Positions 21,961 through 32,358 of a stretch of DNA of 64,000 nucleotides are shown in pieces; position 1 is the stretch's first letter; each line of letters begins with the position of its first letter. Both the position numbers and the translations under genes were made by a program. The notes under the pieces are model-generated. The model worked only from the letters and a program-made list of their open reading frames with translations, was not told where the DNA came from and searched no databases. Where the stretch lies: positions 2,108,001-2,172,000 of the forward strand of contig JAHBBC010000004.1 in NCBI GenBank assembly GCA_019915015.1. The letters are read 5' to 3'. The DNA is from Auriscalpium vulgare. Its lineage: Eukaryota; Basidiomycota; Agaricomycetes; Russulales; Auriscalpiaceae.

Positions 21961-23680
21961 TTAATCGTGCTCATGATCCTCTGCGCATCCCATAAATGCG
22001 GTCCCCAACCACTCGTGCAGTTCCATCTGATCAACAGTCATCCGATCACCAGGATTCAGCCGCAAGCAGTCTCCAATAAACTGAGAAGCAGCGTTAACCT
22101 GCTTTGCAGTGAGCTCGCTATTCTGTTCCAGTAGTGACTTGATGGTCCGAGACGGGTGAGGGTTTGTCTTGGCTTTGATCAAGTTACCTTTGCGATATGG
22201 AGGTCAGACATCATGGTCGGATGCGGCAAAGCAAACAAAGCTGACCTTCGTCGTCGAAGTACTGTTCCCTGACCCGCGATTGCTCTACCAGCTCTTTGTT
22301 CAGAGTCTCTCCCGTCAGGGCGTACTGAAGGAGTAGGAGACTTTCGTCCGGAGTGAGGTCATCAGAGGGCGTAGGTTGAAAGAGAATTTGGCCGGCAAGC
22401 AATTCATACGTCTGCAGAACGTCGTCAGCGCTGGTCCGGGCAGAGAGCGCAGAGAGGAAAGGTGACCGCGCACTCGTACGCACCATGCAGCCGATAGCCC
22501 AGATGTCGATTGCTTTTCCGCACTCTGCGCGGATCAGGTTCTCTGGCGCACGTAGTGCAAAAGCGCCGATGTCGCCGCTAGGCATCGGCTTATTCAAGAA
22601 CAGCGCTGCGCTCAAAGACTGAGCACACCAACGTTCTGCTTACGAAAACCTAAGAGCACCGCACCTGAACCAAGGTCACTTAAAACGGTGTTGATGAGCT
22701 CCGCATCGAAAGGCGACACGTTCCATGATATGTTGGGTGGGAAGGGTTGTGAACGCATTATGGGGTATTGTTTGCCTTCGAATTCGAACGTGCCGTCGAT
22801 CACTGGCGGCTCCTTTGCGATGATTTCTTCGATTGCTGACGTCCCTGGCCCAGCGAATAGAACATTATCCGCTTTGATATCTACACAGCAGTCAGCCAAG
22901 ATGACGTGGGAGTGAGAACGGAAAGGAGCCACATGCCGGCATGAATTATGTCGCGAGTATGTAGAAACTGGACGGCATCCATTGTCCAGTAAATGATGGG
23001 CTTGACGATGTAGACGCTTAGGCTCCCCGTCGGGGCAGTGGCGCGAAAGGCGTGGACGTCCGAGCGTAGGGTCGGGGTCACGAAGCAGTAGTGAACCCCG
23101 TGAGGTCCTTGCAGGGCAAAGTGATCGCTGAGTTCAGGAAGAGCCGGAGGGAGATGGTCCGGGCCCTTTGGCCTATCTTTTACTATTTCGAGAACGTCGA
23201 GCTCTCGGATAATGCCCTTCCGGAGAGCGATGGTAGCGGAGACGGACAGGACTTTGACCGCGGAGTACTTATGCCCAGGCCTAATGATCGTGCTCAGAAG
23301 ACTGCTGAACCAGATACAAAAGGGCATACTTCGGTGCAAGATCTTCGACGAGGAAAGTGCTTGAGCAGCTTCCTCTTCCAAGTTTGCGGATGACCTTGTA
23401 GCGGCCGGCCTTGAGTAGGGCACCCGGCCGAGTGAGAAAATAACCGTCCCCCTGAGGGATGGTGAGAAGGAGGTTTTCCTCTCGGAAGAGCATTTCAACT
23501 GCGCGAGGAGCTTCTGGGAGAAAACTGCGAAGAAAGTTCATGTTGGGGGAGGAGGTAGGACAGGGAGACGGGCTGTTGGTGGGTGCTGTCGCTGCTTTTA
23601 ATACAACTCCCACACTTAAGCGCCGTAGACCGGACATGTGGCACCGGCACCGCTGTCTGGGCTCCAGATGACTCAACAGA
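21835..23680 (-). repeat. Right arm of long inverted duplication (K5 region)
   Basis: This is the inverted counterpart of 11096-12925. It spans the K5 gene, its promoter block and part of its 3' flank. Confidence 0.8.
21961..23541 (-). CDS. K5: intact SRPK-like protein kinase, near-identical to K3
   Basis: Start ATG is 23541-23539 (MNFLRSFLPEAP) and stop TAA 21963-21961. The length and six-exon layout are exactly those of K3, giving 428 residues. All kinase landmarks are present: LGRGSCSSTF, SAVKVLS, RDIIHA joined to DIKADNVLF, SDLGSA, LRAPENL, DIWAIGCM. Differences from K3 are a handful of residues, for example LPPALPEL for HNPALPKL, and AVQFL for AVRFL. The catalytic intron again has a GC donor (gcatgt). 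The promoter block is longer than in K3, carrying a gtgggagttgtattaaaagc insertion. It converges on truncated F4. Near identity to K3 indicates a recent duplication or gene conversion. Confidence 0.85.
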
Positions 23681-24483
23681 TAGAAGCTCCCCTGTCGATG
23701 GTGGTTGTCGGCATTTCGTGTGACCGGTGACCAATCGACGCTATGCGCAGCGCCGCCGTCCAGCAGCGTCCATCGCTACGTACTGGTATTGTTCTGCATG
23801 GCGTCGGAGAGCGCTCACATCACAATAATTCCAGGGCTTCTCATAAGGCTTTGTTCCTATCCCAGCAATTTTTGAGAGTGTCAAGCGGGATCATCACGTA
23901 CATAACAGGTATCCACCACGATACATGTACAACAATACAAGGTCCCATTGTCCTGGTCTTTGATGCCCCTCTCAGACGTGTCTGGTTATTGTTTATTGGG
24001 TACGGCACTGCATGCGAGTCGGCCCAAACAATCCTAAATGGACATCAGGGAATGTCCTGTGACGCGGCCTCCGACTTCCTGGACATATGAAACCCATTGC
24101 CAGCGTCGAAGAGCGCCAAGTCAAGACTGCTACCAATGAAAATAACGAAATTTCACGCGCGCGATTCCCTGTATGGAGGTACACATCAGTGAGCCGTGCA
24201 GTTTCCCAGATCAAGATACCTAATGTGGTCGCAGCGAGTATACGCAGGCATATGTGGGAAGCTAGCGCACCTAGCTTTCAGACCCCGAAGAATATCATTT
24301 GCGAGCTGGATCAGCGTAAAAATTCGGTGCTCACCGTGGATGACAGGCGCCTGGTCCTGCTATAAGTACAAGTCAAACAAGACCTCCGAAACTCCCTACC
24401 TACAACCTCATACCCCAGTCTACACCTGTACGTCGCCGCTTTCATCTCATCGAAGACATGGACTCACCTCACACTCCAGTACA
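23542..24483. other. K5 promoter and intergenic region
   Basis: 23542-23680 is the kinase promoter block on the minus strand. The rest holds no supported gene. A TATA-like ctataagtac at about 24360 precedes the next gene by 120 nt. Confidence 0.4.
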
Positions 24484-24841
24484 ATGGCACTCTCTCAGAT
24501 AACGTGGACCAAAAACGCTTGGGGCTACTTCATACACTACGCCGGTGGAACCCAACGAGAGCGAGAGCGACAGGAATATATAGTCAGACAATGGGCTGCA
24601 AATCACGTCCCAGGTGCTGAATATGCCGTAATAACGTACGTGCCAGTGGACTCCCATCCTCTGTCGCTGCTACGCTCTCTGCCGCGTCATAACACTCACC
24701 GTATGAAACAGTGCATCAGGTCATGTCGGAGGCTTTGTTGGCACTGAGCCATGGCATATCACCACGAAGTTTTACAACGTTGAACAACAAACCATTGAAA
24801 GTCCGGTCGGCACGAAAACCTGGCATGTCTATATCGAGTAG
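24484..24841 (+). CDS. Small hypothetical protein (93 residues, two exons)
   Basis: Exons 24484-24635 and 24712-24841 with a GT-AG intron (donor gtacgt, acceptor aaacag) give 94 codons in one frame ending TAG. The protein starts MALSQITWTKNAWGYFIHYA, has a basic/acidic stretch (RERERQEYIVRQW), a glycine turn (ASGHVGGFVGTEPWH) and ends KTWHVYIE. It has no cysteines, signal peptide or membrane helix. I do not recognise the family. The clean splice and a TATA-like element 120 nt upstream support a real gene. Its small size and aromatic-rich beta-strand-like segments would fit a compact beta domain, but that is inference. Confidence 0.5.
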
Positions 24842-25815
24842 TGCGCTGCGCGCACAATCATTCCAAGGGGGTATAGGGCAGCGACGGTTGATATTTGTAT
24901 GCACTATGTATGCTATGCTATTTTCATCAGAACGACTTGCCCTCGCACAAGATGTGAACACCCACCCGTTTGCGAACGCGAACACTCCGCCGCATTCGCA
25001 GGCTTTTCAGCTAGCCGTAGTGCGATGCACGCGCGGGAAGTGCCTGTTGCGACCCCACTCGCTAGAGATCCGAGAAATAGGTGACTTCGTCGCGAAGTCA
25101 AGTTGGAGGATCAGAGCAAAACATACGGATGAGGGGGCGTATGTGACTCGACGGGGATGGTGAAGGCAAGGAAAGTTTGAACGATGAGCTCGACACCTCA
25201 CGCATCGTCTTGACTGAGCGGATGAGTTGAGTCCTAGATTACGCCACACTCGTCTCGTCAACGCGAGCACGTGATGGTGCCGACGTTGTCCGGTCGGAGC
25301 CTGCGTTCCGGCCAGTATAAGCTCAAGCCCTCCGGCTCGTTTCACCTTCTCTGTCAAAGGTATAACAACAACCACACAGCAACATCATCCATTCTACACG
25401 TGATATGCACTCTCAGGTGGATTGAGTGCTAGAAATATTTCACGCCACCGGCCATTCGCGGGGCCTGTCACCGAGCGATCGGCGACGCAACAGCCTGCTA
25501 TACCAACGCAGCGCAGCGGCCGATGTACAGCGTCGAGGTCCAAGCCCACGCCGAGGACGTGCAGTGAGCGTCATGTCTAATCACGTTCGTGGTCGTAGTT
25601 TGTCATGATCGTCACTTTGCTCCAACCCATGAACATGTACCATCCATTGGAAAGTATTACGCTTCCTTGCAAAAATATCAAATAATATCGTCATCCAAAA
25701 CGCCCAACCAACACGCCCATGCCGGCGTAGATCAAGATAATAGAGCGCCGAATCGTAAGAGTCCCTCAATACGTAGGAGAACAGCGCGCGATAAAGTTGA
25801 TCAAAGCAAGGACGA
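24842..25815. other. Gene-poor region
   Basis: I see no complete gene. A TATA-like tataag at about 25316 is followed by a short leader but no sustained ORF. On the minus strand, 25462-25486 contains gtcgccgatcgctcggtgac, the same core as the kinase 3' motif, away from any kinase. Confidence 0.4.
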
Positions 25816-27191
25816 TCAGACTTCCGGAAGGCCACTGTATGTCTGCTGGTTCGGGCGCAGTTCAGTGTGGCTGTTCTGGTACACGGCGCCGGTCTTCGTC
25901 GTGTGGATCGTAGGCGACGTCGACGGGGGCGGGTGGGCCGGATAGTCGACGGATCCGACGGATTCTACAAGCCCCAAGCAATATCAGCGCACACGCCCAA
26001 ACCACAGCCGTCGGAGTCACGCACGTAGTACTTCTGCGGTGTCTCCGGTGCACTCGGCGAGAATGAGCTGTACCCGGCCTGCGCCATGTCCTCATGTGCG
26101 CCCTCGCCGGGCGCGTTGCGGCGCAGGCGGTTCCGGCGGACGAGCCATGCGGCAATTCCAGCAAGTAGCGCGAGCCCGACGATGCCCCCGACGACGCCAC
26201 CTGCGATCGCGCCAGCGTGCGGGCTGTGGTGCCCACTCGTCGCGCCGCCCGACTGCGCGCCCGGGCTTGAGCCCGGGCCCGCGCCGCCTGTGCCAGCTGA
26301 GGTCGAGGTGGCCGACGACTGGCCGCTGGTCGCAGTCGAGGGGGCTGCGGTAGCGGTAGACTCGGGAGAATCTGAGATGCGCGCGCGCGTGTGTCATCAG
26401 AGAAAATGGAAGACAGAGGCTCAGAGAGAGAAGCGTACCTCCTGTGGCGAAGGCAGTGAAGTTGTTCCATGTGTCGTTTTTCTGCGGGCATTCTCAGGAC
26501 GCGTCCTGCGGGCGAAGCGCGGGAGAAGGTGCTTACGGTCGTGTCGAGGTAGGCCCAGTGGGGGACGCGCGTGCCGGGCGGGATGTCATATGGATACCTG
26601 TGCGGGGTTCAGGATTCTATCAGCGATCACACAGCATTTCAGGGCGATAGCACTGACGTTCCGGCCGGCGCCACCTGCGTGCAGTTAAACGACCACTCCG
26701 ACCATCTGCGGCGATGATCAGCGTATGCGCCACACATGCGACCTTCAAGCTGGCAGTACGCACTGGGTCCACACGGAGCCCTGGCAGGCGTCGCATGCAC
26801 TAATCAGGTTATACGAGACGCTGTTGCAGCTACAGGGGTTGCCGTCCTGCGCGTCGCTCGGGCCCGTATAGTGGTGGCCGGGTGTGAGTGCTGGGATTGA
26901 GAACGCTGTGGCGGCGCCGATGAGCGTCGATCTCGCCGCACATGTAGCGAGCGCACGTACTCCCGCCGAAGCATGTTGACTCCAAGTACGCGACGACCGT
27001 GCAGGGGTCCTGCCCAAGTGTGTTGAACGACTAGCGCAGAGCGTCGTTGTCAGCGCCCCGTATCGGATGACAATAGCGGCGGCACGCACCCATTCCCATC
27101 CAGTTTGACAGCCCGGCGCGGTGAGCTGGCCGAGGGCGGAGCGGGCGAGCAGGAGCGCGGGGGCGACAAGGGCAGCGCGCAGGAAGGACAT
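25816..27191 (-). CDS. Signal-peptide, Cys-rich, single-TM protein (basidiomycete membrane protein family)
   Basis: Start MSFLRAALVAPALLLARSAL is a signal peptide, followed by GQLTAPGCQTGWEW, then after an intron SFNTLGQDPCTVVAYLESTC, then PCSCNSVSYNLISACDACQG, WSEWSFNC and YPYDIPPGTRVPHWAYLD. This order of Cys pairs and Trp motifs is a known uncharacterised family in Agaricomycetes. A Ser/Thr/Gly-rich stalk follows, then AGAIAGGVVGGIVGLALLAG as the membrane helix with basic RRNRLRRN after it, then a cytoplasmic tail ending YSGLPEV at TGA 25818-25816. There are about seven short introns; the one before YPYD seems to need a GC donor. The last exon keeps the expected end only with an unusual gtttgg donor, or else a one-base shift, so the 3' model is uncertain. 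Location: plasma membrane or secretory pathway (inferred). Confidence 0.65.
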
Positions 27192-27827
27192 CGCAGGTGC
27201 TCGCGGTCGTGGACGGTGGGAGAGGAACGACAATTGAGCGCTCACTTGCAGGGAATGCACCGGGAGGTATATATCGGACGCGCAGGCGGCAGGCGCCTCA
27301 TGTCCTCACTGCCACAATCCGGCACTTCGATGCCAGGATGTCACGATTCGCCAGCAAAAGCTGTGATACGTTTGATCGCGAAGCCGGCTACCTGAGGACA
27401 GTGGTGCGGGCGCGCCGTGATCGGAGGTGTTTCGGAAATGGAACGACAATGGGGAGAGCTGCCCATGGCGGGTGCACAGTGGTCATGCAAAAAGGCGTCG
27501 AGGCCGTTGTCCGACGTAGGCTTGCTGTGCTACATGAGTTAGCGCTATGATTAAAATTTTGGCGATGTCAGGCGGCCTCACTAACCTTCGCGAGACACAT
27601 GTCCAGACTCAGGAACGCGCTCTGGGACCTGGTGCTTCGCAGTTCCGAAGCCAGGGAAAGCACATAGAGGACATAGATATGCTGTCGATGGCCCTTGTCC
27701 GTTGTATCGCACAAGATTGAGTGAGCACATGTCGATGGTTGTCGTGAATTGGCGGGTCGCGGACTGCGCACTGGCAGCGAATATACAGTAAAAGCCAGAG
27801 ATTTGGGCACAATATGGCCGGACGTGG
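27192..27827. promoter_or_regulatory. Divergent promoter region between the TM-protein gene and the Snf7 gene
   Basis: 636 bp between divergent starts. A tatatat element at 27268-27274 lies about 77 nt upstream of the minus-strand ATG. No supported ORF. Confidence 0.45.
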
Positions 27828-29518
27828 ATGGAAGAGGACCAATTCAATTTGGTACAAAACACGGGGTTCCCAACTCGGACTTGTCGCTCACCGTCCTCGA
27901 CGTCGACCACGCATGGCCGTCCACCATCAGCTACCCTCACTCCCGACATTCAATCAACGTCCCGTATCCAATCTCTCTACGCCGACATTGCCCGCCAGAA
28001 ATACTCCAATCCGACCTCCTACCGCGCCAACGTCGCGTGGTGGCACACCACCCTCGACGCCATAGTCGCGCGCGGCTGGCAGCCCCAGTCGAACGACAAG
28101 CTCATCCTACACGCGGACCCAGGACTTCCAGATGCCCTGCGATGCGAGGGCGCAGGGAAGCCGCTGTGCTTGGGCACCGTCGTCGTACGCCGCCCCGTTC
28201 TGCTCGTGCGCGCGCTCACCGTCTGACCACCCTGCCACTAGCGAAGACCGAATTGGCCAGCACCCACGCTTTGATCCCTCACGCGCAGTTTCTGTCCGCG
28301 ACGCAGTCTATCTACGACCCCGGCTGGTTGCCCTACCGCATCGCATCCTACGTCATTGCCAAGCCGCTGTGGTGGGCCCTGCAGCAGCTCAATGTCGTCG
28401 GCACCGAGGACGGCGGCCATGAGAGCGACGCAGAGCGGTGGAGACGCGTGAAGGGGGACTACGTTGTCGTCACGCTCCTCGAGCGCGCTGCCGATGCCGT
28501 CCTCGCGAAGCAACGCAGTCGGGCAGGTGCCTCTTTGGCAGACTCGCTGTACACCTTTGACTCGTTCCGCGATGAGTTCGCACATGCGGCACTGGCAGAC
28601 GTCATTCTGTCGGACAGCGACCTGCGTGTCCTCGTCAAGTACCTAGAGCGCGACAGGCGTGCGGTAATCACAGACAAAGAGGTGCGGCCGGCCTCGGCAT
28701 GTCCTAATTTGCCCTACCTCACGTTGCGCGCAGGTTTTCAAATTTATCGAATCCAGTCTCGAGCCGCCCGCTGTCACGGCGGTCGACCAGGGCTTGCTAG
28801 AGCTGAAGACGGCCGTGTCGAGCATGTCCGCCCAAGTGGACGGCATCACTGCCAAGATCGACGCGTATGTTCCCGTCTGTCCGTGATATCTATTCCTCAT
28901 AACCCTGTCATAGCTGCACCGAGAAAGCGGGCGCCGCGCTCCGCCAGAAGCGCAAGGAGCTCGCGCTAAGTTACATTCGCTCTCGCAAACAGCTTGAGAC
29001 GCTGCTCACGCAGCGTCTCGGCTCCCTCGAGATCCTCCAGAGCACGCTCCTGCGCGTCGAAGCCGCCGCCGACGATATCCAGGTGCGCACACTCATTACC
29101 TGCTCGGCCCGCGCTCACCGCGCCTCCAGATCCTCAGACGTATGAGTCGTCCACGACGACCCTGCGCACGATCCTCGCGCACCCCGCGCTCCAGCGCGCC
29201 GCCGTCGAGGGCACGCTCGAGGCGCTCGCGTCCGCGTCCGCCGACGCGCGGGAGGTCGACGACGCGGTGCGCCTGGGCGGCGAGGCGGCGCGCGCGGATG
29301 CAGGTCTCGATATTGACGAGGATGAACTCGAGGCAGAGCTCGCGGCGCTCGTCGCGGAGGGCGAGGCGGAACGCAGGGAGCGGGACGATGTGGAGCGCGT
29401 GCGGCGCGAGCAGGAGGCGCGCGAGGGCGTTATTTTGCGGGATGTGGAACAAGCAGAGCGCGCGCAGGGAAGCCGGCAGGAGGCACCAGTGCGTGAGGCG
29501 CAGGCAGAGGCTGCGTGA
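27828..29518 (+). CDS. Snf7-domain protein, CHMP7-like ESCRT-III subunit
   Basis: Exons 27828-28184, 28247-28681, 28734-28864, 28914-29082 and 29138-29518 sum to 491 codons. The N-terminal half (DPGWLPYRIASYVIAKPLWW, GDYVVVTLLERAADAVL, DLRVLVKYLERDRRAV) is the winged-helix region characteristic of CHMP7-type proteins. The C-terminal half is the Snf7 helical bundle: KAGAALRQKRKELALSYIRS, LETLLTQRLGSLEILQSTLL, then TYESSTTTLRTIL, and an acidic, Glu/Arg-rich last helix. ESCRT-III proteins polymerise on membranes in endosomal sorting and nuclear-envelope sealing; CHMP7 recruits other subunits. The length (490) fits the family. The exon 1 donor could be any of three adjacent GT sites in one phase; the rest is firm. 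Confidence 0.8.
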
Positions 29519-29609
29519 TCGCATCTGTCGAGTCTTTGTTGAGTCTTGCTTTCTGGATAGACATCATAAGTTGTATCATATTTTACCATGCGAACTGACT
29601 GCAGAACAT

Positions 29610-29785
29610 TTAAGCGGTGCTTCTGTAAAACTGAACCCACTGAGCCGTCCTGTCTTCCCTCCATCGCTCCCGGTCCTCGTCCTTCTCACATTCCTTCCTT
29701 TCACGCTCAACTTCACGCTGACATTCTTTCTGCTCCTCCACCTCCTTCTTGAATGCATCCCTTCGCATTGCGTATTCATCAATGA
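29610..29785 (-). pseudogene. C-terminal part of a minus-strand ORF split by the LINE
   Basis: Read on the minus strand from the LINE edge, the frame EYAMRRDAFKKEVEEQKE continues as a highly charged, coiled-coil-like segment (REVERERKECEKDEDRERW) to TAA at 29612-29610. It converges on the Snf7 gene. The frame joins exactly to the ORF piece at 43154-43372 if the LINE and one copy of catcaatga are removed. Function unknown. This could also be a chance ORF. Confidence 0.4.
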
Positions 29786-29965
29786 GCTCCCCCCATTCTT
29801 TTTTTTTTTTTGACGAGCGTTTAATATTTGCAGCAGTTACTTAACTACTACGCCTACGCTATAGCAGCGCCCCCAGAGGGGCACTGGTCAGAGGGGAAAA
29901 TGCTCTTGCGCACTTCCGGCCGGGGCCGGGGAGTGTGGGGCTCCGTACCGCCAGGCCTTATCCCT

Positions 29966-30641
29966 TTAAGTCGGGGGCCTGGGCGGTTTTATACCCACTA
30001 AAACCTCGGGGCTTTCTGCCCAGTGATCAGGGATGTCGTTGGTGTTATCGAGGGTGGCGGTCCACGTGGCGTGGACTGTGGCTATTGCTTTCTGTGTCCG
30101 CTTGGATTTGCTAGCAATGAGACGGTCCGTTTTCAGTCTGTCGTTTATGAGGCGGGTCCAGCGAGTTGAGATCGCCTGCGGTGTGAGGGTGCTTCCTTCG
30201 ATCACCCTGCTACATCGCAGGACCCAGATTAGGTACGCCGCCTCGGAGATGAGGATGCGTAGGAGTCGAGTGGCGCCTTTGTGGTGGACCGGGGTGCTGG
30301 GGAGCGGCGCGTCCGCGGGGGGGGGGGGGGGGGGGGGGGGGGCGTCGGGGGGACGTGGTGGGGGGCGGGGGTGGTGTGTTGCTGTCAGCTGGCCGCAGCC
30401 GAGGATAGTGCCTAGGGAGATCGTCGGCCAGGCATCCCGGGCGTGCGGCCAGAGTTGCTCTGCGTGGTGCCAGATTGTCTTCCGTTCGATGCTGTTGGGG
30501 CACTCCAGTAGGATATGTTGGAGCGATTCTGTGTCGCCGCAGAGAGGGCAGAACCTGCGGTCCAGCCTCTCGTCGTGGTATTTGTTCCAGTATTCCCCGA
30601 GGGGCTGGGATCGGTGGGTAGCGCGGAAGAGGAACTGCCGG
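29966..30641 (-). pseudogene. LINE ORF, C-terminal part (zinc motif region)
   Basis: Frame QFLFRATHRSQPLGEYWNKY leads to CPLCGDTESLQHILLEC, a proline run and a basic tail to TAA 29968-29966. It continues directly from the RNase H part (HIRRNIR at about 31799) once the solo LTR is removed. The proline run is encoded by the 26-base C-run (G-run on plus). Confidence 0.8.
30317..30342 (+). repeat. 26-base poly-G tract
   Basis: An uninterrupted run of 26 G on the plus strand, flanked by further G-rich sequence (to 30366). It lies in the LINE C-terminal coding region, where the minus strand reads as prolines. Such tracts form quadruplexes and vary in length. Confidence 0.95.
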
Positions 30642-31798
30642 TGATGACCTATCTCGGCGCACAGGCGGTCAGATGGCAAAACAAACCACAAAACCAACTC
30701 CTGCTGGCTCGAGCGGTGCTAGTAACAGGTTGGGGGCGCGTCCCAGGACCTACAGATGACTCGGGGAGAGGCGTGAACGCTGGGGGGAAGTCGCTAGGTG
30801 ACTTGGAGGGCGATAGGACGATGGACAAGGTGATCTGGGATGGAAGTCGACACTGCTGGTGCGGAACAGGACGTTGCGATGTGTAGCGAGCTTGAGAATA
30901 CCTTGCTGGAGGGCTGAGACGATGGGGGAACAAAGGCGAGGATGAGGGGACAAGGGGACAAGGTGATACGAAGGTCGCGACGTAACACGATAACGCTGGA
31001 CGAGGTGAAAACAATGTGCTCTGCGAAGTTGAAGGCTTGTAAACGTGGGCTCTGCGAAGGTGAAGGCTATAATCTTGGGCGCTGCGAAGTTGAAGGTCGA
31101 GGTCGATGTTGAACGCAATAAAACGATGTTGCAAAGGTTTGAGACGTTGACTCTGGAGGGGAGAAGTTGTCTGATATTCAGTGGCCTAGCTACCAACAGA
31201 TATACACGGGAAACATGTCTCTGTGGCTACTGTGAGTCATCTGGTAAGTATGGGGATAGTGAGACATTCTAGAAGGCGTATCCAATCAGAAACAAGCATC
31301 GCGACGTATCGGAACAGCAAGGCTGTGCTATCTCCATGTGAAACTCCGAGATATGCGGATCGCGACGTATCGGAAACCATCAAACCGGAACATTGCTCTG
31401 AGACACTGCATCTAGACCGGACCCTGGGACCTGTGGGTGACGTGTCAAGGGGCTGCGCAACGCTAGGACGCTCTGGGAACGAGGTGGGAGGCGAGGGCAA
31501 CATGTGGATGTATGCGCGAGACATTGCGACGTGCGCACAGAATGCTAATGGCTGGCTCAGAACGTCTTGGTGACTTGGGGGGCATGTACACATGACTTGG
31601 GGACTTGTGCAATCGTCCTGCGTGGCCTGGATGGTAGAGAATTGATGGAGACGTCAAGGAGTATAGGCCTGTGTTGCTACAAGTGTGCTAGCGTCTTGGC
31701 TGGAACTGCGAGCGCGATGTGTTGTGATAGTCAATGTTGAGGCGATAGAACGTGCCAAAAATGCGAAAACAGAAGCCACCCGCGCTGGGGGCGTATCA
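30642..31798 (-). mobile_element. Solo LTR of a Ty3-type family inside the LINE
   Basis: It reads, in minus orientation, from tgatacgcc to ggtcatca, the same termini as the Ty3-A LTRs. The last 50 bases are close to the Ty3-A LTR end (gtcatctgaccgcctgtccg). It is flanked by a 4-bp target duplication ccgg (30638-30641 and 31799-31802). Removing it plus one ccgg restores the LINE frame. The middle is diverged from Ty3-A, so it is a related family. Confidence 0.85.
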
Positions 31799-32358
31799 CC
31801 GGATGTTTCGGCGTATGTGGGTATGGGTCTGCGCTGACCAGATTGCGGCGTTGGAGGGCTGGGACCCGTTGTACTCGCGGAGTGCGTGTCTGGTGGCGTC
31901 CAGACGGGACTCGGTTGCGGGACGGGGGACCGTCTTTGCTTCCTTATTGCGGCGTATGTTCCTGTAGGCTGACGCCTGTGACAGCGCGGTGAGCTTCGCT
32001 CCAGTTAGGCGGAAGGGGAGGGGTACTGATAGGTTTATTGGCGTTGTTGACGCGAGGGATAGGCTCTCGTGGGCGAGTTGGGCGGCGGTATGGGAGCCTG
32101 CAGCGGCGCGAGCTCTGCTTACCCATATAAAGCCCGTCTGTGCGGACCGCTGTCGCAGTTCATGTGCGACTTTCGCGAAGAGTTTGCCTTCGCGTACTCC
32201 CAGCCAGTTACTGTCTTCCCATTTCGTGAGATTGGATGTGAGGCCGGTGATTGCGTGTTTGGAGGTGGTGACTATGGTGGTGGGTATGAAGTCGGCGGTG
32301 GACTGGAGGGCGGCTATGATGGCGTGGAGCGTGCCCGCCGTCACCAAGTGAGTGACGC
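31799..32358 (-). pseudogene. LINE ORF, RNase H part
   Basis: The frame contains GTLHAIIAALQSTADF, then TIVTTSKHAITGL (the usual DSK is TSK here), KWEDSNWLGVREGKLF and ELRQRSAQTGFIWV, an RNase H fold as in Tad elements. It is continuous with the 41567-43131 part across the Ty3-A insertion. The change of a catalytic Asp to Thr suggests decay. Confidence 0.75.

Noticed and set aside
27749..28969. 406-codon plus-strand ORF
   Set aside because: It overlaps the Snf7 gene in another frame and has low-complexity Arg/Pro content; the spliced model with family motifs is better.
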